Positions 25,638 to 38,170 of a stretch of DNA of 64,000 nucleotides are shown piece after piece. How positions within the stretch are numbered: the stretch's first letter is position 1; every line of letters begins with the position of its first letter. The notes under the pieces are model-generated. The model did not search any database, was not told the origin of the DNA, and was given only the letters and a program-made list of their open reading frames with translations. The translations under genes and the position numbers were made by a program. The DNA comes from Myxococcales bacterium. GTDB lineage: Bacteria; Myxococcota_A; Bradymonadia; UBA7976; UBA1532. The DNA lies in NCBI GenBank assembly GCA_020633465.1, contig JACKDN010000034.1, positions 1-64,000 of the forward strand, in the 5' to 3' direction.

Positions 25638-27737
25638 ATGCGCTGGTGGTTGATGGTGGGCGTCGCGGCGGTGGCCGCGTGCGCCGAACGCCCCGAAGGG
25701 GACGCCGTGCCGGTCGCCCCGGCCCCGGCCCCTACCCCCGCCCCGCCGCTGGTGCGCACGCCGCCGCCGCCGACGCCGCCCCCGCAGGTGGCCGCGTGGA
25801 TGGATCAGACCCTCGCGCCCACCGCCGATCGCGCGCGCCTCGAGGGCGCGCCGCTGTACCGCGTCGAGCTCGAGCTCGACGACCGCCTGTTCACCTACCG
25901 GGGCCACCTGACGCTGCGCTACACCCACCGGGGCGCCGCCCCCCTCGACGCCCTGCAGTTCCTGCTGTACCCGAACACGCCCGAGCTGACCGAGGCCGGC
26001 GCGCTGAACCTGGCCGTGCACGACGTGGTCGTCGACGGCGAGCCGCGGCCGGCCGAGCTGCAGCGCGAGCGCCTGCGCGTCCCGCTGGCCGCGCCCCTCG
26101 AGCCGGGCGCCGAGCTGACCCTCGACCTCGACTTCGACGGCGTTATCTTCCGCCTGCCGCGCGGCGCCGCCGATCTCGAGAAGGCCGCGCTGAAGCAGCT
26201 GCTCGGCCTCGTGCTGGGCGAGGACGACGGCAAGGGCGGCTACGGCGTGTTCAGCGTGGGCGACGGCATCGTCAGCCTGGCCCTCTGGTACCCGATCCTG
26301 GCCGCCCACGACGGCGCCGGCTGGGACACCGAGCCGGGCGGCCCGGTGGGCGACGTCAGCTTCTTCGAGCCCGCCCACTACGAGGTCGTCCTGCGCACCG
26401 CCCCCGGGCTGCAGGTGGCCTCGACCGGCGTGCGCACCGCCCACGTCGTCGACGGCGACCAGGCCGTGCACACCTTCCGCGCCACCGGCGTGCGCGAGTT
26501 CGCCCTGCAGCTGAGCGCCGGCTACTCGATGGCCGCGCGCACGGTCGACGGCGTGCTGGTGCGCAGCTGGTTCCTCGACACCGACCGCGAAGCCGGCGAG
26601 CGCGTGCTCGACCACGCCTGCAAGGCGCTGCAGACCTTCGGCCGGCTGTACGGGCCCTACCCCTACCCCGAGCTCGATCTGGCCGCGTCCCCGCTGATCG
26701 GCGGGGCCGGCGGCGTCGAGTTCCCCAGCCTGGTCACCATCGCGCGCATGTTCTACGGCGGCCGCGTGCAGGGCCTGCCGGTGGCGCTGCCCGACAGCCC
26801 GTTCCTGCGCGACACCCTCGAGTTCGTCGTCGCCCACGAGGTCGCGCATCAGTGGTGGAACGCGGTCGTCGGCAGCGACAGCAAGCGGCACCCCTTCGTC
26901 GACGAGGCGCTCGCCAACCACGCGGCCGTCGTCTACTTCGAGCAGGTGCACGGGCGGGCGGCCGCCGATCGCCAGCGGGCGCTGCAGCTCACGTTGAACT
27001 ACCAGCTCGCCCGGCTGACCGGGTCGCCGGACCTGCCCGTCGACCGCCCCACGCGCGACTTCGACGACGCGCTGAGCTACGCCGCGACCGTGTACGCCAA
27101 GGGCGGGCTGTTCTTCGACGCGCTGCGCGCGCAGGTGGGCCCGGCGCGCTTCGACGCCGCGCTGCGCCAGTACTACGCCGACTTCGCGTTCCGGGTGGCC
27201 AGCCCCGACGACCTGATCGGCGCCATCGCGAAGGCCAGCGACGATCCCGCCGCGGTGCGCGCGCTGGCGCGGCGCTGGCTGCACGAGGCGCACGGCGACG
27301 CCGACATCGCGGGGCTGGACGTGGGGCAGGTGCTCGGCCTGGTGCTGGGCGAGGCCGGGCCCGACGCGCTGCGGAGCCTCGGGCTGGATCCGCGGCTGAT
27401 CGAGGTGCTGCAGCACCGGGGCGCCGCCGAGCTGGGCAAGCTGCTGCGGCAGCTCGTCGACCCCGACGCGCCGCGCAGCCCGGTCGACGAGGGCGCGCTG
27501 CTCGAGCTGGTGGTGAAGATGCTCGAGGGCGATCAGAGCGAGCTGGCGCGCCTGTTGAGCGCGGCGGCGCAGACGCTGGCGCGGCGGGATCCGAACGCGC
27601 GCCTCGACCTCGAGGACGCCTCGCGCCTGATGATCGACGTCACCCGGCAGGCGGTGGGCGACGATCCCGACGCGCGGCTGATGCTCGACGTGGCGGACGT
27701 GCTGCTGCGGACGATGGAGCGGATGGAAGAGCGGTGA
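25638..27737 (+). CDS. M1-family (gluzincin) metallopeptidase lipoprotein
   Basis: This is a 699-residue predicted lipoprotein (MRWWLMVGVAAVAAC, Cys15) with a Pro-rich linker and then an M1 aminopeptidase fold. The N-terminal saddle domain begins near YRVELELDDRLFTYRG. The substrate-binding segment is GGAGGVEFPSLV (a variant of GAMEN), and the zinc site is HEVAH at residues 400-404 followed by the second glutamate in VDEALANHAAVVYFE. A C-terminal region of about 170 residues is helical and acidic. The family removes N-terminal residues or digests peptides. Here it would act outside the inner membrane. The ATG at 25638 is chosen because it starts at the signal sequence and follows GAGGGGG; longer starts add only leader. 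Confidence 0.87.
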   Translation: MRWWLMVGVAAVAACAERPEGDAVPVAPAPAPTPAPPLVRTPPPPTPPPQVAAWMDQTLAPTADRARLEGAPLYRVELELDDRLFTYRGHLTLRYTHRGAAPLDALQFLLYPNTPELTEAGALNLAVHDVVVDGEPRPAELQRERLRVPLAAPLEPGAELTLDLDFDGVIFRLPRGAADLEKAALKQLLGLVLGEDDGKGGYGVFSVGDGIVSLALWYPILAAHDGAGWDTEPGGPVGDVSFFEPAHYEVVLRTAPGLQVASTGVRTAHVVDGDQAVHTFRATGVREFALQLSAGYSMAARTVDGVLVRSWFLDTDREAGERVLDHACKALQTFGRLYGPYPYPELDLAASPLIGGAGGVEFPSLVTIARMFYGGRVQGLPVALPDSPFLRDTLEFVVAHEVAHQWWNAVVGSDSKRHPFVDEALANHAAVVYFEQVHGRAAADRQRALQLTLNYQLARLTGSPDLPVDRPTRDFDDALSYAATVYAKGGLFFDALRAQVGPARFDAALRQYYADFAFRVASPDDLIGAIAKASDDPAAVRALARRWLHEAHGDADIAGLDVGQVLGLVLGEAGPDALRSLGLDPRLIEVLQHRGAAELGKLLRQLVDPDAPRSPVDEGALLELVVKMLEGDQSELARLLSAAAQTLARRDPNARLDLEDASRLMIDVTRQAVGDDPDARLMLDVADVLLRTMERMEER

Positions 27738-27740
27738 GGA

Positions 27741-28634
27741 TCACCCTCGCCGGTCGCGCACCAGGCCCTCTTGGGCGGTGCTGGCCACGAGGCGCCCCTG
27801 CCGATCGAAGAAGCGGCCGCGAACCAGCCCGCGGGCGTTGCCCGTAAACGGGCCGTCGATGTCGTACAGCAGCCAGTCGTCGAGGCGGAAGGGCCGGTGG
27901 AACCACATCGCGTGATCGAGGCTGGCCACCTGCATGCCGGGCGTCATCCACGAGACGCCGTGCGGCTGCATGGCCGTGACCAGGAAGTGGAAGTCCGAGG
28001 CGTAAGCCAGCAGGTAGCGGTGGACGGCCGGCTCGTCGGGCAGCGCCCCGTTGGCCTTGAACCACACCTGGCGCCGCGCGGGCTCGGCGGGCGGGCGCAC
28101 GGGATCGCGCGGGTTCACCGGGCGGACGTCGATGGGGCGCGGTGAGGTGGCGCGCTCGCGCATACGCGCCGGGATCTTCGCCTGCACCGCGGGCGGCAGG
28201 CCCTCGATGTAGCGCCGGGCCAGCTCGTCCTCGGGGCGCAGCGTCTCGGGGTCGGGCGCCTCGGGCATCTGCTCGGCCTGATGCTCGAGGCCCGGCTCGT
28301 CGATCTGGAACGACGCCGCGAGGCTGAAGATGGCCTTGCCGTCCTGCACCGCCACCACGCGCCGCGTGGTGAAGCTTCTGCCGTCGCGGATGGGATCGAC
28401 GGTGTAGACGATGGGCTTGTGGGCGTTGCCCTGCCGCAGGAAGTAGGCGTGCAGCGAGTGCACGGCGCGCTCGGCGTCCACCGTCTGCGCGGCCGCCGAC
28501 AGGGCCTGCCCCAGCACCTGGCCGCCGAACACCGCGCCCCAGCCCAGGTCCTGGCTGGGGCCGCGGAAGATGTTCTCCTCGATGCGCTCGAGGCGCAGGA
28601 TGCCGAGCAGCTCGGCCAGGGTGTCGCGGGCCAT
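27741..28634 (-). CDS. tesB: Acyl-CoA thioesterase II
   Basis: This is a 297-residue double-hotdog thioesterase that hydrolyses fatty acyl-CoA to free acid and CoA in the cytoplasm. The first hotdog carries FGGQVLGQALSAAAQTV and VHSLHAYFLRQGN. The second carries MQVASLDHAMWFHRPFRLDDW, shown in part, with the catalytic Asp, and ends with STAQEGLVR, where the catalytic Gln sits. Length and order match E. coli TesB. The start MARDTLAELL at 28634 is preferred because GGAGG lies just upstream. It ends three bases after the convergent M1-like gene. Confidence 0.93.
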   Translation of the reverse strand: MARDTLAELLGILRLERIEENIFRGPSQDLGWGAVFGGQVLGQALSAAAQTVDAERAVHSLHAYFLRQGNAHKPIVYTVDPIRDGRSFTTRRVVAVQDGKAIFSLAASFQIDEPGLEHQAEQMPEAPDPETLRPEDELARRYIEGLPPAVQAKIPARMRERATSPRPIDVRPVNPRDPVRPPAEPARRQVWFKANGALPDEPAVHRYLLAYASDFHFLVTAMQPHGVSWMTPGMQVASLDHAMWFHRPFRLDDWLLYDIDGPFTGNARGLVRGRFFDRQGRLVASTAQEGLVRDRRG

Positions 28635-28737
28635 GAGGCCTCCAGGGCAGCGCGGGGCCATTGGACGCCGAAGGCGCCGCGCCGGTTGCGCCGCGGACCG
28701 ACGTCCGCCGCCGGTGACTCTACATCCTCAACGGAAT

Positions 28738-28772
28738 ATTGCACACCGGGTGTCTGTGGGGCAGCATTGCAC
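28738..28772. promoter_or_regulatory. Direct repeat in the divergent tesB/MopE-like promoter region
   Basis: The heptamer ATTGCAC occurs twice (28738-28744 and 28766-28772), 28 bp apart, in the least GC-rich part of the gap between the divergent tesB and MopE-like genes. It could be a pair of operator half-sites or promoter elements. No factor can be named. Confidence 0.25.
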
Positions 28773-28802
28773 GCAATCCCGACCCGTATTGGAGCCGATG
28801 GC

Positions 28803-30347
28803 ATGCCTGCCCGTCCCCTTCGCCTGGCGTTGATCGTCGCCCTCGCGACCTTCGCCGCGCCGGCCCTCGCGCAGACCGTCTGTCCCGACGCCGACCAGGA
28901 TGGCTACGACGCCTGCGACCCGGGCCAGCCCGGCGACGACGGCCTGCCGGCCGACTGCGACGACGACAACGTCTTCGCCCGCCCCGGCAACTTCGAGTAC
29001 TGCAACGGCTTCGACCAGGACTGCGACGGCCTCGTCGACGAGGGCTACGACGAGGACGGCGACGGCGTGTCGTTCTGCGACGGCGACTGTGACGACACCA
29101 ACCCGGCGATGTACGAGGGCGCCGAGGAGATCTGCGACGGCCTCGACAACGACTGCGACTTCGGCACCGACGAGGGCTTCGACCAGGACCAGGACGGCGT
29201 CACCACCTGCGGCGGCGACTGCGACGACGACAACGTCTTCGCCCGCCCCGGCAACCTCGAGCTGTGCAACGGCTTCGACCAGGACTGCGACGGCCTGATC
29301 GACGAGGGCTACGACGCCGACGGCGACGGGCAGAGCCCCTGCGCGGGCGACTGCAACGACGCCGACGGCGCGATCTTCTCCGGGGCGCCGGAGCTGTGCG
29401 ACGGCGTCGACACCGACTGCGATGGCGTGGCCGACGAGGGCTTCGACGCCGACGGCGACGGCGCGCGCACCTGCGACGGCGACTGCGACGACGCCAACGC
29501 GGCGGTGGCGCCGGGCGCGGCCGAGCTGTGCGACGGCCTCGACAACGACTGCGACGGCGCCACCGACGAGGGCCACGACGCGGACGGCGACGGCGTCACG
29601 ACCTGCGGCGGCGATTGCGACGACGCCTCGGCCGCCACCCGCCCCGGCGCCGAAGAGACCTGCAACGGCCGCGACGACGACTGCGACGGCGCCACCGACG
29701 AGGGCGAGGTGTGCGGCCCGCCCTGCGGCGCCTGCGCCGGCGGCCTGACGACGCTCACCCTGCGCTGGCTCGGCGACCGCGCGGCCGACATCGAGGTGAA
29801 GGGCACCGGCCGCGATCCGCTGTTCGAGGGCACCGTGCAGCCGGGCGAGACCTTCACGTTCGAGGGCGCCAAGCCCGACGGCACCCTGCGCACGACGATC
29901 GACGTCCGGGCCGACCGCTGGCGCGTGGCGCGCATCCGCACCGACTGCAAGGACGCCCTGTGGGTCGGCCTGCGCTTCGGCCGCGTGCAGATCGTCGAGG
30001 GCGCCAGCCGCGACGGCGGCCCCCTGTGCGAGGGCCCCGACCGCGACCGCGGGCCCTGCCTCGACGACCGCGACGGGCGCTACGACGACGATCGCGACGA
30101 TCGCCACGACGAGGGCCGCCGCCGCGACGACGATCGCGACGATCGCCACGACGAGGGCCGCCGCCGCGACGACGACCGCGACGACCGCCACGACGAGGGC
30201 CACCGCCGCGACGACGATCGCGACGACCGCCACGACGAGGGCCGCCGCGGCGACGATCGCGACGACCGCCACGACGAGGGCCGCCGCGGCGACGATCGCG
30301 GTGAGAAGGGCCGCGGGGACGACCGCGACCGCTGGGGACGGCGCTGA
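28803..30347 (+). CDS. MopE-like metal-binding-motif protein with charged repeat tail
   Basis: This is a 514-residue secreted protein with a signal peptide ending at APALAQ. Residues about 25-305 hold nine or so repeats of the MopE-type putative metal-binding motif: CNGFDQDCDGLVDEGYD, CDGLDNDCDGATDEG and similar, each with two cysteines and clustered aspartates. A beta-rich segment of about 100 residues follows (TTLTLRWLGDRAADIEVKG). The last 80 residues are tandem copies of a 14-residue Asp/Arg/His unit. The repeat family occurs on surface proteins of Methylococcus and Myxococcota and probably binds calcium or other metals. GGAG lies eight bases before the ATG. The 3' end nearly touches the convergent sigma-54 activator gene. 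Confidence 0.87.
   Translation: MPARPLRLALIVALATFAAPALAQTVCPDADQDGYDACDPGQPGDDGLPADCDDDNVFARPGNFEYCNGFDQDCDGLVDEGYDEDGDGVSFCDGDCDDTNPAMYEGAEEICDGLDNDCDFGTDEGFDQDQDGVTTCGGDCDDDNVFARPGNLELCNGFDQDCDGLIDEGYDADGDGQSPCAGDCNDADGAIFSGAPELCDGVDTDCDGVADEGFDADGDGARTCDGDCDDANAAVAPGAAELCDGLDNDCDGATDEGHDADGDGVTTCGGDCDDASAATRPGAEETCNGRDDDCDGATDEGEVCGPPCGACAGGLTTLTLRWLGDRAADIEVKGTGRDPLFEGTVQPGETFTFEGAKPDGTLRTTIDVRADRWRVARIRTDCKDALWVGLRFGRVQIVEGASRDGGPLCEGPDRDRGPCLDDRDGRYDDDRDDRHDEGRRRDDDRDDRHDEGRRRDDDRDDRHDEGHRRDDDRDDRHDEGRRGDDRDDRHDEGRRGDDRGEKGRGDDRDRWGRR
30084..30290 (+). repeat. 42-bp in-frame tandem repeat (charged tail)
   Basis: Four 42-bp units and one 39-bp unit encode DDDRDDRHDEGRRR-like peptides. 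Differences are few (Arg to His, Arg to Gly, one lost Asp), so expansion looks recent. The GATCGC-rich DNA is itself near-palindromic in places. Confidence 0.85.
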
Positions 30348-30350
30348 TCC

Positions 30351-31652
<1,302 letters not shown>

Positions 31653-31824
31653 GCTGCACCTTCCACCATCTGCCGCATTTCACCACAGCATCCTGCCACG
31701 ACGGCCGACGAGCCCGCCACGCGGTGCGCCGCAAGCTGCCGGAATCAAAGGCATCGGCACCGCGACACCGGGATGGCACGCACATCGCTTTGCAGCCCTC
31801 CGTCCCCACCGCAGGAGCTGCCCG

Positions 31825-32424
31825 ATGCCGACGCTGTACCTGACGACCCTCCTCACCGGCGGCATCCTGCTGCTGGTCTCGCTGGTCGGCGGTGACGCCG
31901 ACAGCGACGCGGATCTCGATCACGACGCCGACCTCGACCTCGACACCGACGCCGACCTCGACACCGACGCCGACGTCGGGCACGGGGCCCACGCGGGGGC
32001 CCTCGACGCCGCCCTCGGCTGGCTGCCCCTGGCGTCCCTGCGCTTCTGGATCCTGTTCGCCACCTTCTTCGGCCTGACCGGCTCGCTGCTGACGCTGGCC
32101 GGCCTGACCACGACCGCCGTGGTCGCGCCCCTAGCCGCCCTCAACGGCTGGCTGATCGGCGCCGCCACCACCCGCCTGTTGACCACCCTGAAGCACCGCA
32201 CCGTCGGCAGCGCCCTGCGCCCCGACCACTGGCTGGGCGAGCCCGGCCGCGTGCTGTTGACCGTCGCCCCCGGCGGCACCGGCAAGGTGCGCATCAGCAC
32301 CGGCGGCCGCGTGGTCGACCTGCTGGCCGAGACCATCCACGCCGAGCCGCTGCCGGTGGGCGCCGCCGTCGTCGTCGAGGACGTCACCCCCGACGGCGTG
32401 CTGCGCGTGCGCCGCGCCGCCTGA
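31825..32424 (+). CDS. NfeD-like membrane protein with Asp-rich insert
   Basis: This is a 199-residue membrane protein with the layout of short NfeD proteins: an N-terminal membrane segment, two or three helices in the middle (ASLRFWILFATFFGLTGSLL, VVAPLAALNGWLIGAA), and a C-terminal OB-like domain (GEPGRVLLTVAPGGTGKVRI to GVLRVRRAA). NfeD proteins pair with flotillins, and two flotillin-like genes follow directly. Between the first and second membrane segments lies a run of about 30 residues made almost only of Asp with Ala/Leu/Thr (DADSDADLDHDAD...), which is not a family feature. GCAGGAG precedes the ATG at 31825. Confidence 0.8.
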   Translation: MPTLYLTTLLTGGILLLVSLVGGDADSDADLDHDADLDLDTDADLDTDADVGHGAHAGALDAALGWLPLASLRFWILFATFFGLTGSLLTLAGLTTTAVVAPLAALNGWLIGAATTRLLTTLKHRTVGSALRPDHWLGEPGRVLLTVAPGGTGKVRISTGGRVVDLLAETIHAEPLPVGAAVVVEDVTPDGVLRVRRAA

Positions 32425-32468
32425 ACCCCATGTGTCACCGGGCCCCCGAGGCCCAGGAGGAGGAGCCC

Positions 32469-33761
32469 ATGTTCGACGTCGAGACCCTGCTGACCGCCGG
32501 CGTGATCGCCGCGGTCGTCGCCGGCCTGGCCCTGGCCGCGCTGGCCGCCGTGCGGGCCCTGCTTTACGTCTGCCCGCCCAACGAGGTGCTGATCTTCTCC
32601 GGGCGCGATCACCACACGGCCGACGGCCGCACCGTCGGCTTCCGCGTGCTGCACGGCGGCCGCGCCCTACGCATCCCGGTGCTCGAGAAGGTCGACCGCA
32701 TGGACATGCGCCTGATCGCCGTGCCCATGCAGGTGGGCGGCGCCTACAGCGAGGGCGGCATCCCGCTGACCGTCGACGCGATCGCCAACGTGAAGATCTC
32801 GGGCGACCCCGAGGTGATGGCCAACGCCATCGAGCGCTTCCTGGGGCACGAGCGGCGCGACATCGCGCGGGTGGCCAAGGAGACCCTCGAGGGGCACCTG
32901 CGCGGCGTGGTCGCGACGATGACGCCCGAGGAGGTGAACGAGGACCGGCTGAAGTTCGCGCGGCGGCTGAAGGAGGAGGCCGAGGACGATCTGCGCAAGC
33001 TGGGGCTGGGGCTGGACACGCTGAAGATCCAGGCGGTGAGCGACGGGCGGGGGTACCTCGACAGCATCGGGCGGGCGCGCATCGCCGAGGTGGTGCGCAG
33101 CGCCGAGGTGGCCGAGTCGGACGCGCAGCGGGCCGCCGTCGAGGCCGAGGCCGAGGCCAGCTCGCGCGCCGAGGTGGCCGAGCGGCAGGCGCAGGCCATC
33201 GTCAGCGAGCGGCGCAACGCGCTGCGAGCGCACGTCGCGTCGCTCGACGCGCAGGCGCGGGCCATCGAGGAGCAGGTGCAGGCGGCCGCCGACACGGCGA
33301 AGGCCGAGGCCGAGAAGGATCTGCAGACGGTGCGCGCCGAGCTCGAGCGGCTGCGGCTGCGGGCCGAGGTGACGCTGCCCGCCGAGGCGGACCGCGAGGT
33401 GAAGGCGCTGCACGCGGCCGGCGAGGCGGCGGCGATCGCCGAGACCGGCAAGGCCACCGCCGAGGGGCTGGCGCTGGTGGCCGAGGCGTGGCGCGAGGCG
33501 GGCGGCGACGCCATGGAGCTGGTGGTGCTGCAGAACCTCGAGGCGCTGTTCGAGCAGGTGACCGCGGCCGCGCGCCGGGTGACGATCGACCGCGCGTCGC
33601 TGGTGGACGGCGGCGACGGCGAGGCGCTGGGTCGGCTGGCCGCGGCCTACCCCGCCGCGGTGCGCGCGCTGCTCAACGAGGTGTCGACGACGCTGGGCGT
33701 CGACCTCACCGGCACCCTCGGCGACGCCGTGCGGCCCCGCAACGCCCAGGCCGCGGTCTGA
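32469..33761 (+). CDS. Flotillin-like SPFH protein, first copy
   Basis: This is a 430-residue SPFH/flotillin-family scaffold protein. An N-terminal membrane segment (about residues 10-30) is followed by an SPFH domain starting at VCPPNEVLIFSGR and including PVLEKVDRMDMRL, then VAKETLEGHLRGVVATMTPEE. Residues about 210-320 form a long Ala/Glu-rich coiled coil (EVAESDAQRAAVEAEAEA). Flotillins organise membrane microdomains and often sit with NfeD, as here. GGAGGAGGAG precedes the ATG at 32469, 44 bp after the NfeD stop. The next gene is a paralogue of the same length. Confidence 0.88.
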   Translation: MFDVETLLTAGVIAAVVAGLALAALAAVRALLYVCPPNEVLIFSGRDHHTADGRTVGFRVLHGGRALRIPVLEKVDRMDMRLIAVPMQVGGAYSEGGIPLTVDAIANVKISGDPEVMANAIERFLGHERRDIARVAKETLEGHLRGVVATMTPEEVNEDRLKFARRLKEEAEDDLRKLGLGLDTLKIQAVSDGRGYLDSIGRARIAEVVRSAEVAESDAQRAAVEAEAEASSRAEVAERQAQAIVSERRNALRAHVASLDAQARAIEEQVQAAADTAKAEAEKDLQTVRAELERLRLRAEVTLPAEADREVKALHAAGEAAAIAETGKATAEGLALVAEAWREAGGDAMELVVLQNLEALFEQVTAAARRVTIDRASLVDGGDGEALGRLAAAYPAAVRALLNEVSTTLGVDLTGTLGDAVRPRNAQAAV

Positions 33762-33786
33762 GGCACGGAAGGAAGAGGAGACGACG

Positions 33787-35079
33787 ATGACGACGATCAT
33801 CCTGGTGATGCTGGGTGTGCTCGCGGCCGGCGCCGTGACGGCGGTGCTGGTGGTGCGGGCGCTGACCGAGATCTGCCAGCCCAACGAGGTGCTGGTGTTC
33901 TCGGGCAACACGCGGACGGTGAGCGGGCGGCGGGTGCCGTACCGCCTGGTGCACGGCGGGCGCGCGATGCGGGTGCCGCTGATCGAGAAGGTGGACCGCC
34001 TGAACCTGACGAACATGGTCATCGACCTGTCGGTGAAGGGCGCCTACTCGAAGGGCGGCATCGCGCTGAACGTGCAGGGCGTGGCCAACGTGAAGATCGC
34101 GAGCGAGGAGCCCACCATCGGCAACGCGATCGAGCGCTTCCTGGGCGTGGGGCGCGACGCCGTGGCGCGGGTGGCCAAGGAGACGCTCGAGGGCAACCTG
34201 CGCGGGGTGCTCGCGACGCTCACACCCGAGGAGGTGAACCAGGACCGCATCAAGTTCGCCGAGAGCCTGCTGGCCGAGGCGGATCACGACCTGCGGCGGC
34301 TGGGGCTGGTGTTGGACATGCTGAAGATCCAGCACGTGAGCGACGACGTGGGCTACCTCGACAGCCTGGGGCGGCGGCAGTCGGCCGAGCTGCAGATGCG
34401 GTCGCGCATCGCCGAGGCGAACAACCAGGCGCTGGCGCGGATTCGGGCGGCCGAGAACCTCGAGACGCAGGAGAAGACGCAGGTCGAGGCGGCGATGAAG
34501 GTGGCCGACGCCGAGGCGGATCGGCGGATGCGCGAGGCACGGACGCGGCAGGCGGCGGTGGTGGCCGAGGCGCGGGCCGGGGTGACGGCGGCGGTGGCGC
34601 GGGCCGAGGCCGAGGTGGCGGTGCAGACGGCGCGGCTCGAGCAGGTGCGGCTGAGGCTGGTGGCCGACGTGGTGCGGCCGGCCGAGGCGCGGCGGGATCG
34701 GCTGGTCGCCGAGGCGCGGGGCGCGGCGTCGCGGCTGGTCGAAGAGGGGCGTGCCACCGCCGAGGGCGTGCGGCGCATGGCCGCGACGTGCAAGGCGGTC
34801 GGCGCGGCCGAGGCGCGGCGCATCGTGCTGGGTCAGAAGCTGCCCGGCCTGGTGGGCGCGATGCTCGACACCGTGGGCGCGGTGCGCGTCGACCGGATGA
34901 CCGTCGTGGGTGAGGCGGGCGCCGGCAAGCTGGCCGCGGCCACCGCCGCGACCACCGAGCAGGTCAGGCAGGGGCTGGGGCTCGACCTGGGCGGGCTGGC
35001 GCAGCGGCTGCTGGGCCACGCGGGCGCGCCGCCCGCGCTGGCCGGGCCGCGACTGGCCCCGGGCGCCGCGCGGGATTAG
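33787..35079 (+). CDS. Flotillin-like SPFH protein, second copy
   Basis: This is a 430-residue paralogue of the preceding flotillin: N-terminal membrane segment, SPFH domain (ICQPNEVLVFSGNTR, PLIEKVDRLNLTNM, VAKETLEGNLRGVLATLTPEE) and an Ala/Glu/Arg coiled coil (RIRAAENLETQEKTQVE). Corresponding blocks are clearly alike but diverged, so this is an old duplication, and the two proteins may form a hetero-oligomer like eukaryotic flotillin-1/2. AAGAGGAG lies upstream of the ATG. The gap to the first copy is 25 bp, which supports a single operon with NfeD. Confidence 0.88.
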   Translation: MTTIILVMLGVLAAGAVTAVLVVRALTEICQPNEVLVFSGNTRTVSGRRVPYRLVHGGRAMRVPLIEKVDRLNLTNMVIDLSVKGAYSKGGIALNVQGVANVKIASEEPTIGNAIERFLGVGRDAVARVAKETLEGNLRGVLATLTPEEVNQDRIKFAESLLAEADHDLRRLGLVLDMLKIQHVSDDVGYLDSLGRRQSAELQMRSRIAEANNQALARIRAAENLETQEKTQVEAAMKVADAEADRRMREARTRQAAVVAEARAGVTAAVARAEAEVAVQTARLEQVRLRLVADVVRPAEARRDRLVAEARGAASRLVEEGRATAEGVRRMAATCKAVGAAEARRIVLGQKLPGLVGAMLDTVGAVRVDRMTVVGEAGAGKLAAATAATTEQVRQGLGLDLGGLAQRLLGHAGAPPALAGPRLAPGAARD

Positions 35080-35089
35080 TCTCGTCGCC

Positions 35090-35821
35090 ATGAGCGAGTC
35101 CGACGTCTCGAGCAGGCGCGTGCAGGGCGATCCGCTGCCCTCGAGCGCCGTGACGCCCATCGTGCACTACTACCGCGCCGAGGTGGGCCGCGGGGACATC
35201 TGGCGGCAGCGGATGGACGTGACGACGAACTGGGCGGTGGCGGCCTCGACCGCCATCGTCTCGGTCACGTTCAGCCGCCCCGACGTGCCGCACGTGCTGA
35301 TCCCGCTCGGGGGCACCATCGTGCTGCTGCTGATGTGCATCGAGGGGCGGCGCTATCGGCTGTACGACGTGTTCCGGCGGCGGACGCGGCTGCTCGAGGC
35401 GCACCTGTTCGTGCCCTACCTGCTGCACGACACGGCGCTGTTGCCGGGTGGCTGGCGGCAGCAGCTGGCCGAGGATCTGCTGCAGCCCTCGTACAAGATG
35501 AGCTTCTGGCGCGCGACCGGCTGGCGGCTGCGCCGCAACTACATCTGGGTTTTCCTGCTGCTGATGCTGTGCTGGATCGCGCGGGTCGCCGCGCAGGCGC
35601 CCGATGGCCACATGGCGTTCACCGGCCGTCACGTGAAGACGATGGGCCAGCTGTACGAGAACTTCGCCTTCGGTCCGCTGCCGGCGTGGCTCGTGCTGCT
35701 GGCCGCGGTGCTGTTCTTCGCGGCGCTCGGCGCCTGGATCTGGTGGGTGGGGCGGGCGCCCGACCCCGACAAGTGGGTCTACAACGGGCGGGTGCGCAGT
35801 GGGCAGAGCTGGCCGATTTGA
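35090..35821 (+). CDS. DUF2270-family integral membrane protein
   Basis: This is a 243-residue protein that matches DUF2270 by its start pattern HYYRAEVGRGDIWRQRMDVTTNWAV and overall layout (quoted in part only). Membrane segments are at WAVAASTAIVSVTFS, VLIPLGGTIVLLLMC, YIWVFLLLMLCWIARVA and LPAWLVLLAAVLFFAALGAW. The function of the family is unknown. It follows the second flotillin by 10 bp, but a TTAGTC-like -10 box sits just ahead of the ATG, so it may also have a leaderless transcript of its own. Its place next to NfeD/flotillin suggests a membrane-domain role (inference). Confidence 0.82.
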   Translation: MSESDVSSRRVQGDPLPSSAVTPIVHYYRAEVGRGDIWRQRMDVTTNWAVAASTAIVSVTFSRPDVPHVLIPLGGTIVLLLMCIEGRRYRLYDVFRRRTRLLEAHLFVPYLLHDTALLPGGWRQQLAEDLLQPSYKMSFWRATGWRLRRNYIWVFLLLMLCWIARVAAQAPDGHMAFTGRHVKTMGQLYENFAFGPLPAWLVLLAAVLFFAALGAWIWWVGRAPDPDKWVYNGRVRSGQSWPI

Positions 35822-35847
35822 GGCGGGCGCCTGGCACCGACCCGCGC

Positions 35848-35876
35848 TTGCATCGTCGCAACGGTATCCGTACACC
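35848..35876 (+). promoter_or_regulatory. Candidate promoter of the MopE-like lipoprotein
   Basis: TTGCAT at 35848-35853 and TACACC at 35871-35876 are separated by 17 bp. The ATG at 35902 follows with GGGGGAG just upstream. Confidence 0.35.
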
Positions 35877-35901
35877 TGCGCCTCGGCGCGGGGGAGATGC
35901 G

Positions 35902-38000
<2,099 letters not shown>

Positions 38001-38170
38001 CGAGGTGTCCATCCGTCGTCGGCCGCCCGACGGCGTGGAGGGATCACTCGGAGCGCGCCCCCCGAACAACGCCGCGGCGGGGCCATGCGGGTCGCGCCGA
38101 CCGGTTCGTTGCGGACTCTGCTCCGCGGCGGCGCGTCGGGTTTCGACACCCGAACCGAGAGGACCCCGAC

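Noticed and set aside
28753..28772. Sigma-54 promoter (TGTGGGGCAGCATTGCA) before the MopE-like gene
   Set aside because: The gap between the GG and GC elements is nine bases, not ten, so the site is probably not functional.
35832..35852. Sigma-54 promoter (TGGCACC...TTGCA)
   Set aside because: The GG-GC distance is 15 bases, too long.
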